64,000 nucleotides of DNA from Saposhnikovia divaricata. Its lineage: Eukaryota > Streptophyta > Magnoliopsida > Apiales > Apiaceae. How positions within the stretch are numbered: the first letter of the stretch is position 1; each line of letters opens with the position of its first letter. Below are positions 46,125 through 56,033 of the stretch, piece by piece. The notes under the pieces are model-generated. The model was not told where the DNA came from. It saw only the letters and a program-made list of their open reading frames with translations, and did no database searches. Location of the stretch: contig CM071594.1 in NCBI GenBank assembly GCA_036435485.1, forward strand, positions 97,119,001 to 97,183,000, in the 5' to 3' direction. The translations under genes were made by a program, and so were the position numbers.

Positions 46125-48368
46125 ATGAGTTTTTCTAGTGAAAACTCCTCCGACGCCACCACATTTGACCAACCTTCCAAAGAATTTGATGTTCAACCGT
46201 CCAAAGAATCTCAAACACCCCCTGAGGCGAACCATTCTTACAACTCTATGGAGGATAGTGATTTTGCTCCAATCTCGGAAACATCAGGGGACACACATTC
46301 TTCAGACACATATTCAGCCGAGGGCGCGCCCTCAGCCTCTTCCATTTCTCCAATAAATTCTGAGCCAACATCTCCACCACCTTCCCCAACTCCCTTTGAA
46401 CACTGGGAAGTTCGTGACGAAGAAATTGACCTCGAATGGGGTAGGTATGGAGATATAACTGAAAAAGAGAAGAATTCACTCCGAAAGAAACAAGGCAAAC
46501 TGGCTTGTGTAAACATGTCTTCTACTGCAACAAATGACGAGGTAGAATGGGCCATGAAATACTACGGTCAAGAAGGACTTTGGGCCATTCCTCATTCTCA
46601 TCACCGTCCCCACATTTTCAACTATGGTGGAAACTTTAGAATTCCAAGAATGGTTTTGACCCCTCGACTCGTAGCCCTTGGTGTGGGCGCGCCCTTACAC
46701 CCATACCTTAGAGAAATCCTTGAATGGTACAATCTGGCCCCAATCCAACTTTCTCCCAACAGCTACAAACTTGTCCTAGGTTTGCTAATTCTCTACCGTG
46801 ACTTGGGGTTTGAAGCACCCTCGATGCCAGAAATTAGCTACTTCTTCAGCATCCGCCAATCAAACATTGGCTATTACTATCTAGTAATTAACAAGCTTCA
46901 CAACAACAAAGGCTTTTCTGACGGAAGGATTAGCCATATTAAACGGTGGAAAGAACCCTACTTCTTTGTCTGGGATGTTCCTAGAGTCCGTCTTCAATTC
47001 AACACAAACCCATGTAAGTGAGGGCGCGCCCTACACTCCTCTTTTCTTCCATCTTTATTAACTTTTTATTAATCTTTTAAAAACTAAAACAGATAGAAGA
47101 ATCCAAAAAACTCTTCAGGGCGCGGCCTCAACTCGAGCTACTGCCGTCCTTAAAATTGCAGCTGAAAGATTCAATCTTCAAACCTTAATCACTGAAGAAA
47201 ACTTAAAAAGGGTTGGAATCCTTTCTGATAGGGTTGGTTCAATTTGTAGATTTAGAAAATTTAGAAATGGTATCGCCGTCCCTCTATCTACTACTAGTGA
47301 CAACGAAAATCTTGACTCTGATCAGGATGAAGGTATGAAATCTCAAATTAGGGCGCGCCCTAACCTTCCGATTTTACAGCCTATCCTTATTATATATCTT
47401 GTAACCTGTTATATGAGTTACTTATTCCTTGACTTAACATTTTTATTATTTTTTCTCGTGCAGATATGGCCCCCCAAATTCCACGCGGCTTTGGATCCAA
47501 AAAGAAAAATGACAAGGAAAAAGCAATTGACAAAGTGGGTTCTTCTGACACTAGGGCGCGCCCTAGTCAAATTCAGCAAGAACCCAACCCAACAATTCCT
47601 ACTTCCAGATCCTTGAAGAGGAGTACTGAAGCCCAAGACCCCCCTGTTGACAAGGGCAAGAAACCAAGAACTGAGGGCGCGCCTTCGTACGTTGAGACCC
47701 TCATTGGGCCAGCTGCTGCATCTCTTGTCGATGACAAGGAGGTTGATCATTGGCAAAACATGAATGCTGATGATGAAACAAACTCTATGATCAAAGCCTC
47801 TGCTCAACTTCTAATTCAATCCCTAGGGCGCGCCCAAAGGATTCACAAAGAGAAGCTTTACATCAACAAACTCGAAGGGGAAAACAGAAAATATGCAAAG
47901 TTGATTGTGGAGTCTGACAACAAATGGAAGAGTAAGTGCGATTCCAAGGATGCTACTATCCAGGACCTCAAAAATGACTTGCAAGATGCTGCCAATCATC
48001 GCCAACTCTTGGCCGACAAGAATGACAGGTTGGAGAAAGAAAACGAAGATTTAAAGGTGCAGCGGGACACCCTTGAGATCGAGAAGGCAGATTGCTGGAA
48101 AGATGAGAAGCAAGCCATGGAAGATAAAAATTTCCAAGCTGGGTTTGATTTCTACCTTCTTGGTTTTCTTGCAAATGACCCAGATTACAACTGGGAAGAA
48201 AGGTTTGGTCCAGAAAGTGCTGAGGACATCAAACAATTTAAAATACTGCACGCGGATGCCATCTTGGCAAAGAGGATCGAGCTGGGATTGGATAAGGATC
48301 GACAGGGCGCGCCCTCAACTGAAGAGGCTCCCCTGCAATCTGAACGAATCGAAGATCCAGAGATCTAA
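46125..48368 (+). CDS. Spliced antisense gene of the young gypsy (gypsy-type transposon domain)
   Basis: Three coding exons give one continuous frame: 46125-47013, 47093-47332, 47464-48368 (677 residues). Introns are bounded by CAT|GTAAGT...AACAG|ATA and AAG|GTATGA...GTGCAG|ATA, and the phases fit. The start is the first ATG in frame, CACCATGAG at 46125; the frame is open upstream to the acceptor at 45950. Exon 2 encodes a domain (WAMKYYGQEGLWAIPH, then APLHPYLREILEWYNLAP and YKLVLGLLILYRDLGFEAPS) like the 'putative gypsy type transposon' domain (Pfam Transposase_28; from memory). Exon 4 is charged and coiled-coil-prone. An in-frame TAA at 48366 may be a recent nonsense change, since the frame stays open for 37 more codons to TAG 48480. 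Function unknown; Grande-like Tat elements also carry antisense genes here. Confidence 0.75.
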
Positions 48369-48482
48369 ACCATCGATCCTTCCAACCAAAACTCTGTTCC
48401 TGAAATGATCTCTCCTCTCACTGTTGTTCCCCCTGGTGATGCTAAGGACGCGCCTCCTTCTCCCCCCAAGGACGCGTCCTAG

Positions 48483-49298
48483 AACTTATCTTCAAGTTTA
48501 TCCGAATTTATTCTAACTTTCAAGGCGCGGGTCCTTTGTAAAACCCTGCAAGTTGTAACTTAACTTTTGAACTTTATTTGCACCGTTAATAACCTCAATG
48601 TTAATTGCCAAATTACTTTTGCCGTAAAACAATTATAGGGCGCGCCCTAACATATAGGGGGCGGCCTTTGTAAAATTTTCTTTATCACTGTTAACACATC
48701 TTCAAAAATTTTCAGGAAATTCTTCCGTGCAAACATCATATAATGTGAAAAGTTCATTAACTAAAATGCTTGTAAATTCTTCAGTGTAGATACAGGGCGC
48801 GCCCTTTTTTTGAGCGCGGCCTCTTGTGTTTTATCAGCCAATATTCTTCCAACTCTTGAAAACGTTGAAACACTTAGAATAAAAAATCTTCATTCATATT
48901 GAGGGCGCGCCCTAAGGCATTACCCTTTTTTCAATATTCCTTTTACTTGTCAATTATTGCTTGGATTTAAACAGAATTTCACAGGGCGCGCCCTAAGGCA
49001 TAGAGCACGACCTCTTGTAATAAAAAGAATCTTAAAAAACTTGAAAGAATGTCTTGATAAACTTTATTAATTCTTCAAATAAACTCAAATCTTCAACAGA
49101 ACAGGGGAAGGTATACATGAACTACCCCCCGAGCTAAGGAGAATAAACTTCGAAAAAGCGTAGAATAAAAACAGCAAGTCTCGACTAGAACTAAAGAAGG
49201 CGTACGTGTACTACCCCCCTAGACTAGGAGAAGATTTATTTATGCTAGTCTATAACTTAAATACAAGCCTTCATACAATAGGGGGTCAAAGCCGCACC
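48483..49298. other. Non-coding stretch with paired GC palindromes
   Basis: Lies between the ends of the converging antisense gene and pol. Exact AGGGCGCGCCCT is at 48637, 48794, 48902 and 48983. Three of these are followed within about 25 bases by a degenerate partner (GGGGGCGGCCT, GAGCGCGGCCT, GAGCACGACCT) and then a CTTTGTAA or CTCTTGT word. No ORF is supported. Confidence 0.7.
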
Positions 49299-50270
49299 CT
49301 ACTGATAATATTTCCTCAGATGCTCTGCATTCCATGCCCTTGGGATTGTGTTGCCATCCAAGTCTTCTAGATGATAAGTCCCTTCCCAGATGATAGACTT
49401 GATCTTGTAAGGTCCTTCCCAGTTAGGACCAAAGACTCCATGCGCTGCTACCCTTGTATTTGGCATAACTTTCCGCAGAACTAAATCACCCACCTTAAAA
49501 GGTTGAGCCTTCACCTTCTTGTTATAATACCGTGCAGCCCTCTGCTGATAAGTTGCCAATCTCAACTGCGAATTAGCCCTCATTTCTTCTAGGAGATCAA
49601 GATTTAACCTTTGATTAACCATATTTGATTCTTCATCATAAAAATCTCTTCGGAATGACCCTGCTCCAATCTCCACTGGCACCATTGCTTCACATCCATA
49701 AGACAATATGAAAGGAGATTCTCCAGTTGTGGTTCTTGGAGTCGTGTTATACGACCATAAGACCATGGGAAGTTCTTCAGGCCAATTCCCTTTGCTTTCT
49801 TCCAACTTCGTCTTCAAGGTGTGCTTGATTATTTTGTTGACAGCCTCTGTCTGCCCATTGCTTTGAGGGTGATACACAGCTGCAAATTCCTTCTTTATCC
49901 CCAAATCATCACACAATTTTCTCAATTCCTTGCTATCAAACTGCTTTCCATTATCCGACACAAGTTTATACGGAATTCCAAACCTGCACACAATAGAGTT
50001 GAAAACAAAATCTCGAATCTTTCTTGCTGTAATTGTGGCCAGGGGCATTGCCTCCGCCCACTTGGTAAAGTAATCCACAGCAACAACAGCATATTTCACT
50101 CCTCCTTTGGCTCTAGGGAGTTCTCCGATAAGATCTATTCCCCACATAGCAAATGGCCACGGACTCATCAAAGAAGTCAAAGTGGTAGCAGGGCTGGTAG
50201 AGTAATTAGCGAACCTTTGACACTTGTCACATGTCTTAACAAATTCGTAAGCATCCTTCTTCAAGGTAGG
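49299..50270 (-). CDS. pol: Integrase part of the young gypsy pol, after an in-frame TAG
   Basis: Same frame as the ORF upstream, which ends at TAG 50273-50271 within the integrase zinc-finger region (conserved context GYY-stop-PTLKKDA; a Trp is usual there, so TGG to TAG is likely). The HHCC finger completes with CDKCQRF. The catalytic triad is D near residue 44 (GIDLIGEL), D near 104 (SDNGKQF) and E near 140 (QTEAVNKII), counted from Met 50264. The C-terminal domain ends LEDLDGNTIPRAWNAEHLRKYYQ-like, with no chromodomain. Confidence 0.92.
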   Translation of the reverse strand, partial: PTLKKDAYEFVKTCDKCQRFANYSTSPATTLTSLMSPWPFAMWGIDLIGELPRAKGGVKYAVVAVDYFTKWAEAMPLATITARKIRDFVFNSIVCRFGIPYKLVSDNGKQFDSKELRKLCDDLGIKKEFAAVYHPQSNGQTEAVNKIIKHTLKTKLEESKGNWPEELPMVLWSYNTTPRTTTGESPFILSYGCEAMVPVEIGAGSFRRDFYDEESNMVNQRLNLDLLEEMRANSQLRLATYQQRAARYYNKKVKAQPFKVGDLVLRKVMPNTRVAAHGVFGPNWEGPYKIKSIIWEGTYHLEDLDGNTIPRAWNAEHLRKYYQ

Positions 50271-53200
50271 CTAATAATATCCTTGCCTTAACACCTTCAT
50301 TGCCAACGAACCACCCCCCGAGTGATTGCCGCATATACCTTCATGAATTTCCCTAAGAATGTAATTGCATTCATCTCCATCTATGCACTTGAGAAGTGGT
50401 TGATTGAAACCCCTCTTATATAATATCCCATCATACTCCACGAATCTAGCTGCTTGATACTGAAGCCGCCTGGCTTCCAACTTCTCACCGGGAAGTATCC
50501 CTTCTCGAATATATTTTTGAATGGGAGTCATCCAAGTAACACTGGGAATAGATTCCACTTCCATGACTTCAACCTCTGGAATGCTAGGAACTTCCTGTAT
50601 TTGCAAAGGTACAGTCCCCAATAGCATAGCGTCTTTCTGTGACCCCAACTTGGCTAACACATCTGCACTACAGTTCTCATCTCGTGGAATACACTCTACC
50701 CGTACTTCTCGGAACTTTTTGATCAATCGTTGAGCGCACCTCATGTAAAGCTCTGTCCTTGGACCTCTACACTGAAATCCACCTTTTACTTGTCCAACCA
50801 CTAGTTCTGAATCACTTAACACAATGAGATTCACTACTTTCATCTCCAAAGCCATCTTTAGCCCATTAATCAAGGCTTCATACTCGGCATCATTATTGGT
50901 CGCCTGAAATTTGAAGTGAATAGCACTCATAAGTTGATTCCCTTCGGGGGTAAACAAGATTATTCCTGCTCCAGCCCCTCCATTGTTGACAGCTCCATCT
51001 ACTTGTAACTTCCACCAAGGTTGAGGAACTTCTTCAAATGGAGTTGCCCTCTTAAGCAGAACTTCAGGCTCAATTAATACAATCGATTTTTCTTCATTTT
51101 CCGACTCGAATTCAAGAATGAAATCAGCTAAAGCTTGACCCTTTATAGCAATCCTTGGAGTATATTCCAAATCAAATTGTCCCAGCTCAACTGCCCATTT
51201 TAACATTCGACCAGAGGTTTCCGGCTTGTGGAGAATTCCTCTCAATGGATATGCCGTACGAACTTCAATCTTATGAGCCTGAAAATAAGGACGAAGCTTC
51301 CTTGACGCCAAAACTAAGGCATAAACCAACTTTTCCATGCTAGTATATCTGGTTTCCGCATCAAGCAAACGCTTACTCACATAGTAAACCGGAGACTGAT
51401 GATCAACTTCTTCTCTTACTAATACCGCACTAATAGAATGTTCTGAAACCGCCAAGTATAGAATTAACGTCTCTCCTTCCACGAGCTTAGCTAAGAGAGG
51501 GGGATTTCCCAAATGCTCCTTTATTCTCTGAAAAGCTTCCTCACACTCAGATGTCCATGCAAAATCTTTGGCTGCCCCCTTTATCGCCTTGAAGAATTCT
51601 CTGCATTTATCCGACGATTTTGAAACAAAACGATTAAGGGCTGCTATCCTTCCCGTGAGACTTTGAACTTGCTTTACACTAGTCGGAGATTTCATGTCAA
51701 GAAGAGCTTTTATTTTTGCTGGATTTGCCTCGATTCCACGATGATTAACAATAAATCCTAGAAACTTCCCGGATTCTACCCCAAAGACGCATTTTTGAGG
51801 ATTCAACTTCATCCTAAACTTCCTCAAAATCTCGAACATCTGTTCTAAATGCTTTACATGGTCCTCTGCTCCCAAGGATTTAACAAGCATATCATCCACG
51901 TATACCTCCATGGTTTTCCCTATCAAATCCTTAAACATCATATTCACCAATCTTTGATAGGTTGCACCAGCATTGATTAACCCGAAAGGCATGCCAATGT
52001 AACAATACAATCCTCGATCTGTAATAAAAGAAGTGTGCTCCTGATCCGGCTCATACATAGGAATCTGGTTGTAACCAGAGTAAGCATCCATGAAACTTAA
52101 AAGAGCATGTCCTGCCGTAGCATCCACCAACTGATCAATCCTCGGGAGTGGAAAACTATCCTTCGGGCATGCCTTGTTCAGATCAGTGAAATCAACACAA
52201 GTTCGCCATTTTCCATTTGGTTTTTTCACAAGAACCGGATTAGCCAACCAATCTGGATAATATGACTCCTTGATCAGCCCAACATCTAGAAGTCTATCCA
52301 CCTCTTCTTTCAATGCTATGGCTCTCTCTCCACTTACTGGCCGGCGTTTCTGGCGAACTCCCTTCTTGGTAGGATCTATATTAAGACGGTGACACATAAC
52401 CTTCGGATCAATCCCAACCATATCAGCATGACTCCAAGCAAAAACATCCAGATTGTTTAAAAGGAAATTAGTGAGCATGCCTCTTAACTTGGAGTTCAAC
52501 TGCGACCCAATCTTCAGAACCTTAGTTGGATCCCTCTCATCCACCAAAATAGGAATTGTATCCTCTGCAGGACCAGTCTTTTCCACTGGTTGCGGTGTCC
52601 TTGGGTCAAGGTCGAAATCAAAACTTCGAGGATCTTCAACCGGTGCTACGTCCTTGGAGGGCACGTCCTCTTTAAGAGGGAAGTCTTCCTCGACAAGGGT
52701 ATGCACCAAACCTTCAAGCAACATTCGTCTCCCTTCAACCTGCTCACCCTTGAGATCAAACGAGATTACTTCCTCTGCATCTTCCTCTATTTCCTCCAAA
52801 ATTCCTTCTTGAAGCTCATCAAGAATTGAGGTATCATCCTCAGGGCGCGCCCTGTATAGCAGTTCTTCCTCTTCAGGTTCCTGGACAAGATAATGGGCTT
52901 TCACCTCTTCTGGGACAACACTCGTGACTCCGGAGCCACTCTCATGAAGGGCGCGCCCTCCATCTTGCTGTCTTCTAAACCCTTTAATCGCCTTATGGTA
53001 GCATTCTCTGGAGTCATGCTGGGAGCCCCGCACGGTTCCCACACCATTTGGCGTAGGAAATTTCATCGCGAGATGATAGATGGAGGTCACAACTTTCATT
53101 TCCTTCAACAGGGGTCGTCCTACTAGAGCGTTATGTGAGGAATCCACATTCAAAATCATGAAATCCATCATTTGCGTCACAGAAAGGTTTCCTTCCCCAA

Positions 53201-55979
53201 GAGTTACCGGTAATTTGATAGCCCCCATAACTTTTACCGATTCTCCTGAAAAACCATAGATCCATCCGCTGTCTTGAATCATGTCTTTGTCTAAGAGTCC
53301 CAGCTTCTTATAAGTACTGTAGTAGAGTATGTTCACCGAGCTTCCATTGTCCACGAAAACCCGATGGACATTCTTCGAACCAATCTGAATTGCTACTACC
53401 AGAGCGTCATTATGAGGATGATGTACCCATCTAGCTTCTTCTTCAGTGAAAGTAATGTCAGCACATTCTCCCTTGAACAACTTAGGTGGCCTCAATTCCA
53501 AACTATTCACATTTGTGAGAGGTCGGTACCTCGCTTCCCTGGAATATCTCTCCATAGCGTGATTGCTATCTCCCCCTAAATGATGTCCTCCAAAGATGGT
53601 GTGAATACTCCCTTCTTTGACAAATTTCTTCTCTTCCGGCTTACCATCTCCATGGAGGGCGCGCCCTCCATCTCTCCTGTCGGGATTCTCCCTATGCTTC
53701 TTCACCTCCCTAACAATCCATTCCGTAAGGTATCCTTCCTTAATCAAATCCTCAATCTCTTCCCTGAGTTGACGACATTCATGAGTGTTATGCCCTGAGG
53801 ATTCATGGAATTCACAATACTTTTTCTTATCCTTACTCTGCCAGGAGGTCAATGGTTCCGGCTTTCTGAAGAACCCTTTGTTCTTATTCACCTCAAAGAT
53901 ATGTTCAATAGAAGCTGCTAAAGGAGTATAGTTACCCGGCCTTTGATCGTAAGTGTATGTATCAGGTGGACCCCAACTCCTTCCAGTTTCAGTTAAATTT
54001 ATCCGGTTCGCACCAGTTGCTATACGATGGGTAGGACTGGGAGACCTATCCTTCCTTTTACCGATCTTTGCCTTAGAACCGTTCTGACTGTCAGTTTTTC
54101 GGTTGTCTGCCAAGGATTGTTCCACAATTTTGAAAGACTCAGCTTGTGCAAACACATCAGCCAATGTCGGTGGATCACGTCCTTGCAAATGTTTCCAGAA
54201 ATCTGTTCCCACCGACAATCCAGCAATTAAGAAACTCTTGAGTGTTTCATCTGTCGCTCCTCTCACCATTGTGGATTCCGAGTTGAATCTCTTGAAATAG
54301 GATTGCAGACTCTCCCCTTCCCTTTGCTTGATATTGGCCAAGGTTGTGACCGGAGGAGCATATTTTACCGCGGCCTGGAACTTAGTCAAGAACAAGTTCC
54401 TCATCACCTGCCACGACGTAATTATCCCCGGACCAAGCTTCTGAAACCATTGCTGAGCACTCTCCCTGAAAGTTGCCGCCAACAATCGACACCTAGCCAG
54501 TTCCGTAACTTGATAGACATCCATCTCAATATCGAAACGTCCAAGGAATTCCACAGGGTCTGCATTTCCATGAAATCGCAAATCATTAGTCATTGATCTA
54601 TACCCAGCAGGGAGCTGCGCCTCTCTAACCTCAGTTGAGAAGGGAGAAGATGTTGGAGCAGTTGCAGATATTCTTCCTCCATCTAGGTGAGCAAGGAGTT
54701 TCTTTAAGTCATCCACATTAAATGTTCCCACTCCGGGAATATTCTGGATATTTGGTTGTTCCACAGTCTGAGTATTCCCCGGGGGTGGAGGTGGCGGTGG
54801 AGCCGCCGTCTGAATACCTCCTTGGACTTCAACTTGTGGTTGAGTCACAACCTCCTGAGTTTGAATTTGATGACCCTCGGGATTTTCATGAGGTTGTGGA
54901 TTCCCTCGAGAACCTCTCTGATACTGTTCTCCCGAGCGAGAGTGCGTCCTCGACCTGGACTCACTGGAAGTGCTTGAGGGAATTTGATGGATGCGGGGGG
55001 ATCTCCCACCTGAGGGCGCGCCCTGATTACGGGGGCGCCTGTTTCCCTGGTGCCAATCCATTCTTCTGTCACCGTTATCACGGTTTCTCCTCTCGGTATT
55101 ACCGCGATGAGGAGTTTGGTGGAATCCAAGGGGCCGCGACCTGTTTTGAACAGGGGGCACGCGCTGTGGATTATCATTTCGAGCAAGAGTTCTCTCATGT
55201 CCAAGGGGCCGCGACCTGTTGTCAGGGGGCACGCGCTGTGGATCATGACTCTGAGGAAGGGCTCGCTCATGTCCAAGGGGCCGCGACCTGTTATCAGGGG
55301 GCACGCGCTGTGAATCATGGGGCCTCGATTCCACATATTTGTCTTTCTTCTGAAGCTCGAGGAGCACCATCCTCAAATCATCATCATCAAGCCTTATTCC
55401 AAGGCGTTCTTTCAAGCTGGCAAAATCTCTCCTTTCTTTAGCGATTTGCTCTTCATCCCTTTGAATCTCATGGGTAGTGCGCCCTGAACGGTGAGGATGA
55501 GGGCGCGCCCTCTCTTGAGGATTCACCAACCTGCGCTCAGAATTATTTTCACTAGGATATTCAATAATAGGATCAGAATAATCTAACCTTCGAGGAGTGA
55601 CCCGCTGAAATCTCTTTTCATGACTTTCCTCCTCCCTTCGAGAATCTTCCACGATCTGAGGGGATTTCCCCGATCGTCGATGATTTCGTGGGATACTCCG
55701 AGATTTTCTCCTTGATTCTTGCTCTTCCTCCACCGAACCCAATCTCGCCCCGAAACTATTTATGGCATCTTGCATAACATACAGCTGTTCCATTAATGCC
55801 GAATTACTGATGAGAACGGGCGGCTGTCCGCCGATGGCGGCCGGAGTTCCTTGATGTCGCGGAGGAGCAGCTATATTTTCCGGGACGTAAGCTTCATGAC
55901 GCGCTCGGTTATCTCCCAAGCTATCTTCAGAATCGTAACCATCTTCTCCTTGAGAACCTCTGCCATGATTGTGAGACAT
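50271..55979 (-). CDS. gag-pol: Gag-pol polyprotein of the young gypsy up to RNase H and integrase start
   Basis: 1902 codons from ATG 55979 (start MSHNHGRGSQGEDGYD), shortly after the PBS. Residues 1-460 are charged, R/S/Q/P-rich, with three tandem about 25-residue repeats (QRVPPDNRSRPLGHER). The gag core is at about 470-570 and the knuckle-like CEFHESSGHNTHEC near 718. The protease has FVDNGSSVNILYY near 873. Reverse transcriptase has MPFGLINAGATYQR and YVDDMLVKS near 1358. An RNase H follows (LQVDGAVNNGG near 1658, NDAEYEAL, LSDSELVV), then the integrase HHCC start (HEGICGNHSGGG). Five exact AGGGCGCGCCCT copies are inside this ORF. The stop at 50273 truncates integrase; otherwise all catalytic motifs look intact. 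Confidence 0.94.
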   Translation of the reverse strand: MSHNHGRGSQGEDGYDSEDSLGDNRARHEAYVPENIAAPPRHQGTPAAIGGQPPVLISNSALMEQLYVMQDAINSFGARLGSVEEEQESRRKSRSIPRNHRRSGKSPQIVEDSRREEESHEKRFQRVTPRRLDYSDPIIEYPSENNSERRLVNPQERARPHPHRSGRTTHEIQRDEEQIAKERRDFASLKERLGIRLDDDDLRMVLLELQKKDKYVESRPHDSQRVPPDNRSRPLGHERALPQSHDPQRVPPDNRSRPLGHERTLARNDNPQRVPPVQNRSRPLGFHQTPHRGNTERRNRDNGDRRMDWHQGNRRPRNQGAPSGGRSPRIHQIPSSTSSESRSRTHSRSGEQYQRGSRGNPQPHENPEGHQIQTQEVVTQPQVEVQGGIQTAAPPPPPPPGNTQTVEQPNIQNIPGVGTFNVDDLKKLLAHLDGGRISATAPTSSPFSTEVREAQLPAGYRSMTNDLRFHGNADPVEFLGRFDIEMDVYQVTELARCRLLAATFRESAQQWFQKLGPGIITSWQVMRNLFLTKFQAAVKYAPPVTTLANIKQREGESLQSYFKRFNSESTMVRGATDETLKSFLIAGLSVGTDFWKHLQGRDPPTLADVFAQAESFKIVEQSLADNRKTDSQNGSKAKIGKRKDRSPSPTHRIATGANRINLTETGRSWGPPDTYTYDQRPGNYTPLAASIEHIFEVNKNKGFFRKPEPLTSWQSKDKKKYCEFHESSGHNTHECRQLREEIEDLIKEGYLTEWIVREVKKHRENPDRRDGGRALHGDGKPEEKKFVKEGSIHTIFGGHHLGGDSNHAMERYSREARYRPLTNVNSLELRPPKLFKGECADITFTEEEARWVHHPHNDALVVAIQIGSKNVHRVFVDNGSSVNILYYSTYKKLGLLDKDMIQDSGWIYGFSGESVKVMGAIKLPVTLGEGNLSVTQMMDFMILNVDSSHNALVGRPLLKEMKVVTSIYHLAMKFPTPNGVGTVRGSQHDSRECYHKAIKGFRRQQDGGRALHESGSGVTSVVPEEVKAHYLVQEPEEEELLYRARPEDDTSILDELQEGILEEIEEDAEEVISFDLKGEQVEGRRMLLEGLVHTLVEEDFPLKEDVPSKDVAPVEDPRSFDFDLDPRTPQPVEKTGPAEDTIPILVDERDPTKVLKIGSQLNSKLRGMLTNFLLNNLDVFAWSHADMVGIDPKVMCHRLNIDPTKKGVRQKRRPVSGERAIALKEEVDRLLDVGLIKESYYPDWLANPVLVKKPNGKWRTCVDFTDLNKACPKDSFPLPRIDQLVDATAGHALLSFMDAYSGYNQIPMYEPDQEHTSFITDRGLYCYIGMPFGLINAGATYQRLVNMMFKDLIGKTMEVYVDDMLVKSLGAEDHVKHLEQMFEILRKFRMKLNPQKCVFGVESGKFLGFIVNHRGIEANPAKIKALLDMKSPTSVKQVQSLTGRIAALNRFVSKSSDKCREFFKAIKGAAKDFAWTSECEEAFQRIKEHLGNPPLLAKLVEGETLILYLAVSEHSISAVLVREEVDHQSPVYYVSKRLLDAETRYTSMEKLVYALVLASRKLRPYFQAHKIEVRTAYPLRGILHKPETSGRMLKWAVELGQFDLEYTPRIAIKGQALADFILEFESENEEKSIVLIEPEVLLKRATPFEEVPQPWWKLQVDGAVNNGGAGAGIILFTPEGNQLMSAIHFKFQATNNDAEYEALINGLKMALEMKVVNLIVLSDSELVVGQVKGGFQCRGPRTELYMRCAQRLIKKFREVRVECIPRDENCSADVLAKLGSQKDAMLLGTVPLQIQEVPSIPEVEVMEVESIPSVTWMTPIQKYIREGILPGEKLEARRLQYQAARFVEYDGILYKRGFNQPLLKCIDGDECNYILREIHEGICGNHSGGGSLAMKVLRQGYY
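55126..55345 (-). repeat. Three tandem 72-75-bp units in gag
   Basis: The unit CCAAGGGGCCGCGACCTGTT...CAGGGGGCACGCGCTGTG starts near 55126, 55201 and 55273, encoding RVPPDNRSRPLGHER-like repeats. Its GGGGGCACGCGCT core resembles a decayed GGGCGCGCCC motif. Confidence 0.8.
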
Positions 55980-56010
55980 CTTTTCCTCCTAAGATGTAGA
56001 TCTTGATTGG

Positions 56011-56031
56011 CTCCCCTCCTTCTAGCGCCAA
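56011..56031 (-). other. PBS of the young gypsy
   Basis: The minus strand reads TTGGCGCTAGAAGGAGGGGAG two bases after the LTR end. The TGGCGC start is usual for Tat gypsies; I do not assign the tRNA. Confidence 0.75.
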
Positions 56032-56033
56032 TT

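Noticed and set aside
54722..55441. 239-codon plus-strand ORF opposite the gypsy gag
   Set aside because: Shadow of the R/G/P-rich gag on the other strand; no ATG context, splice signals or motif.
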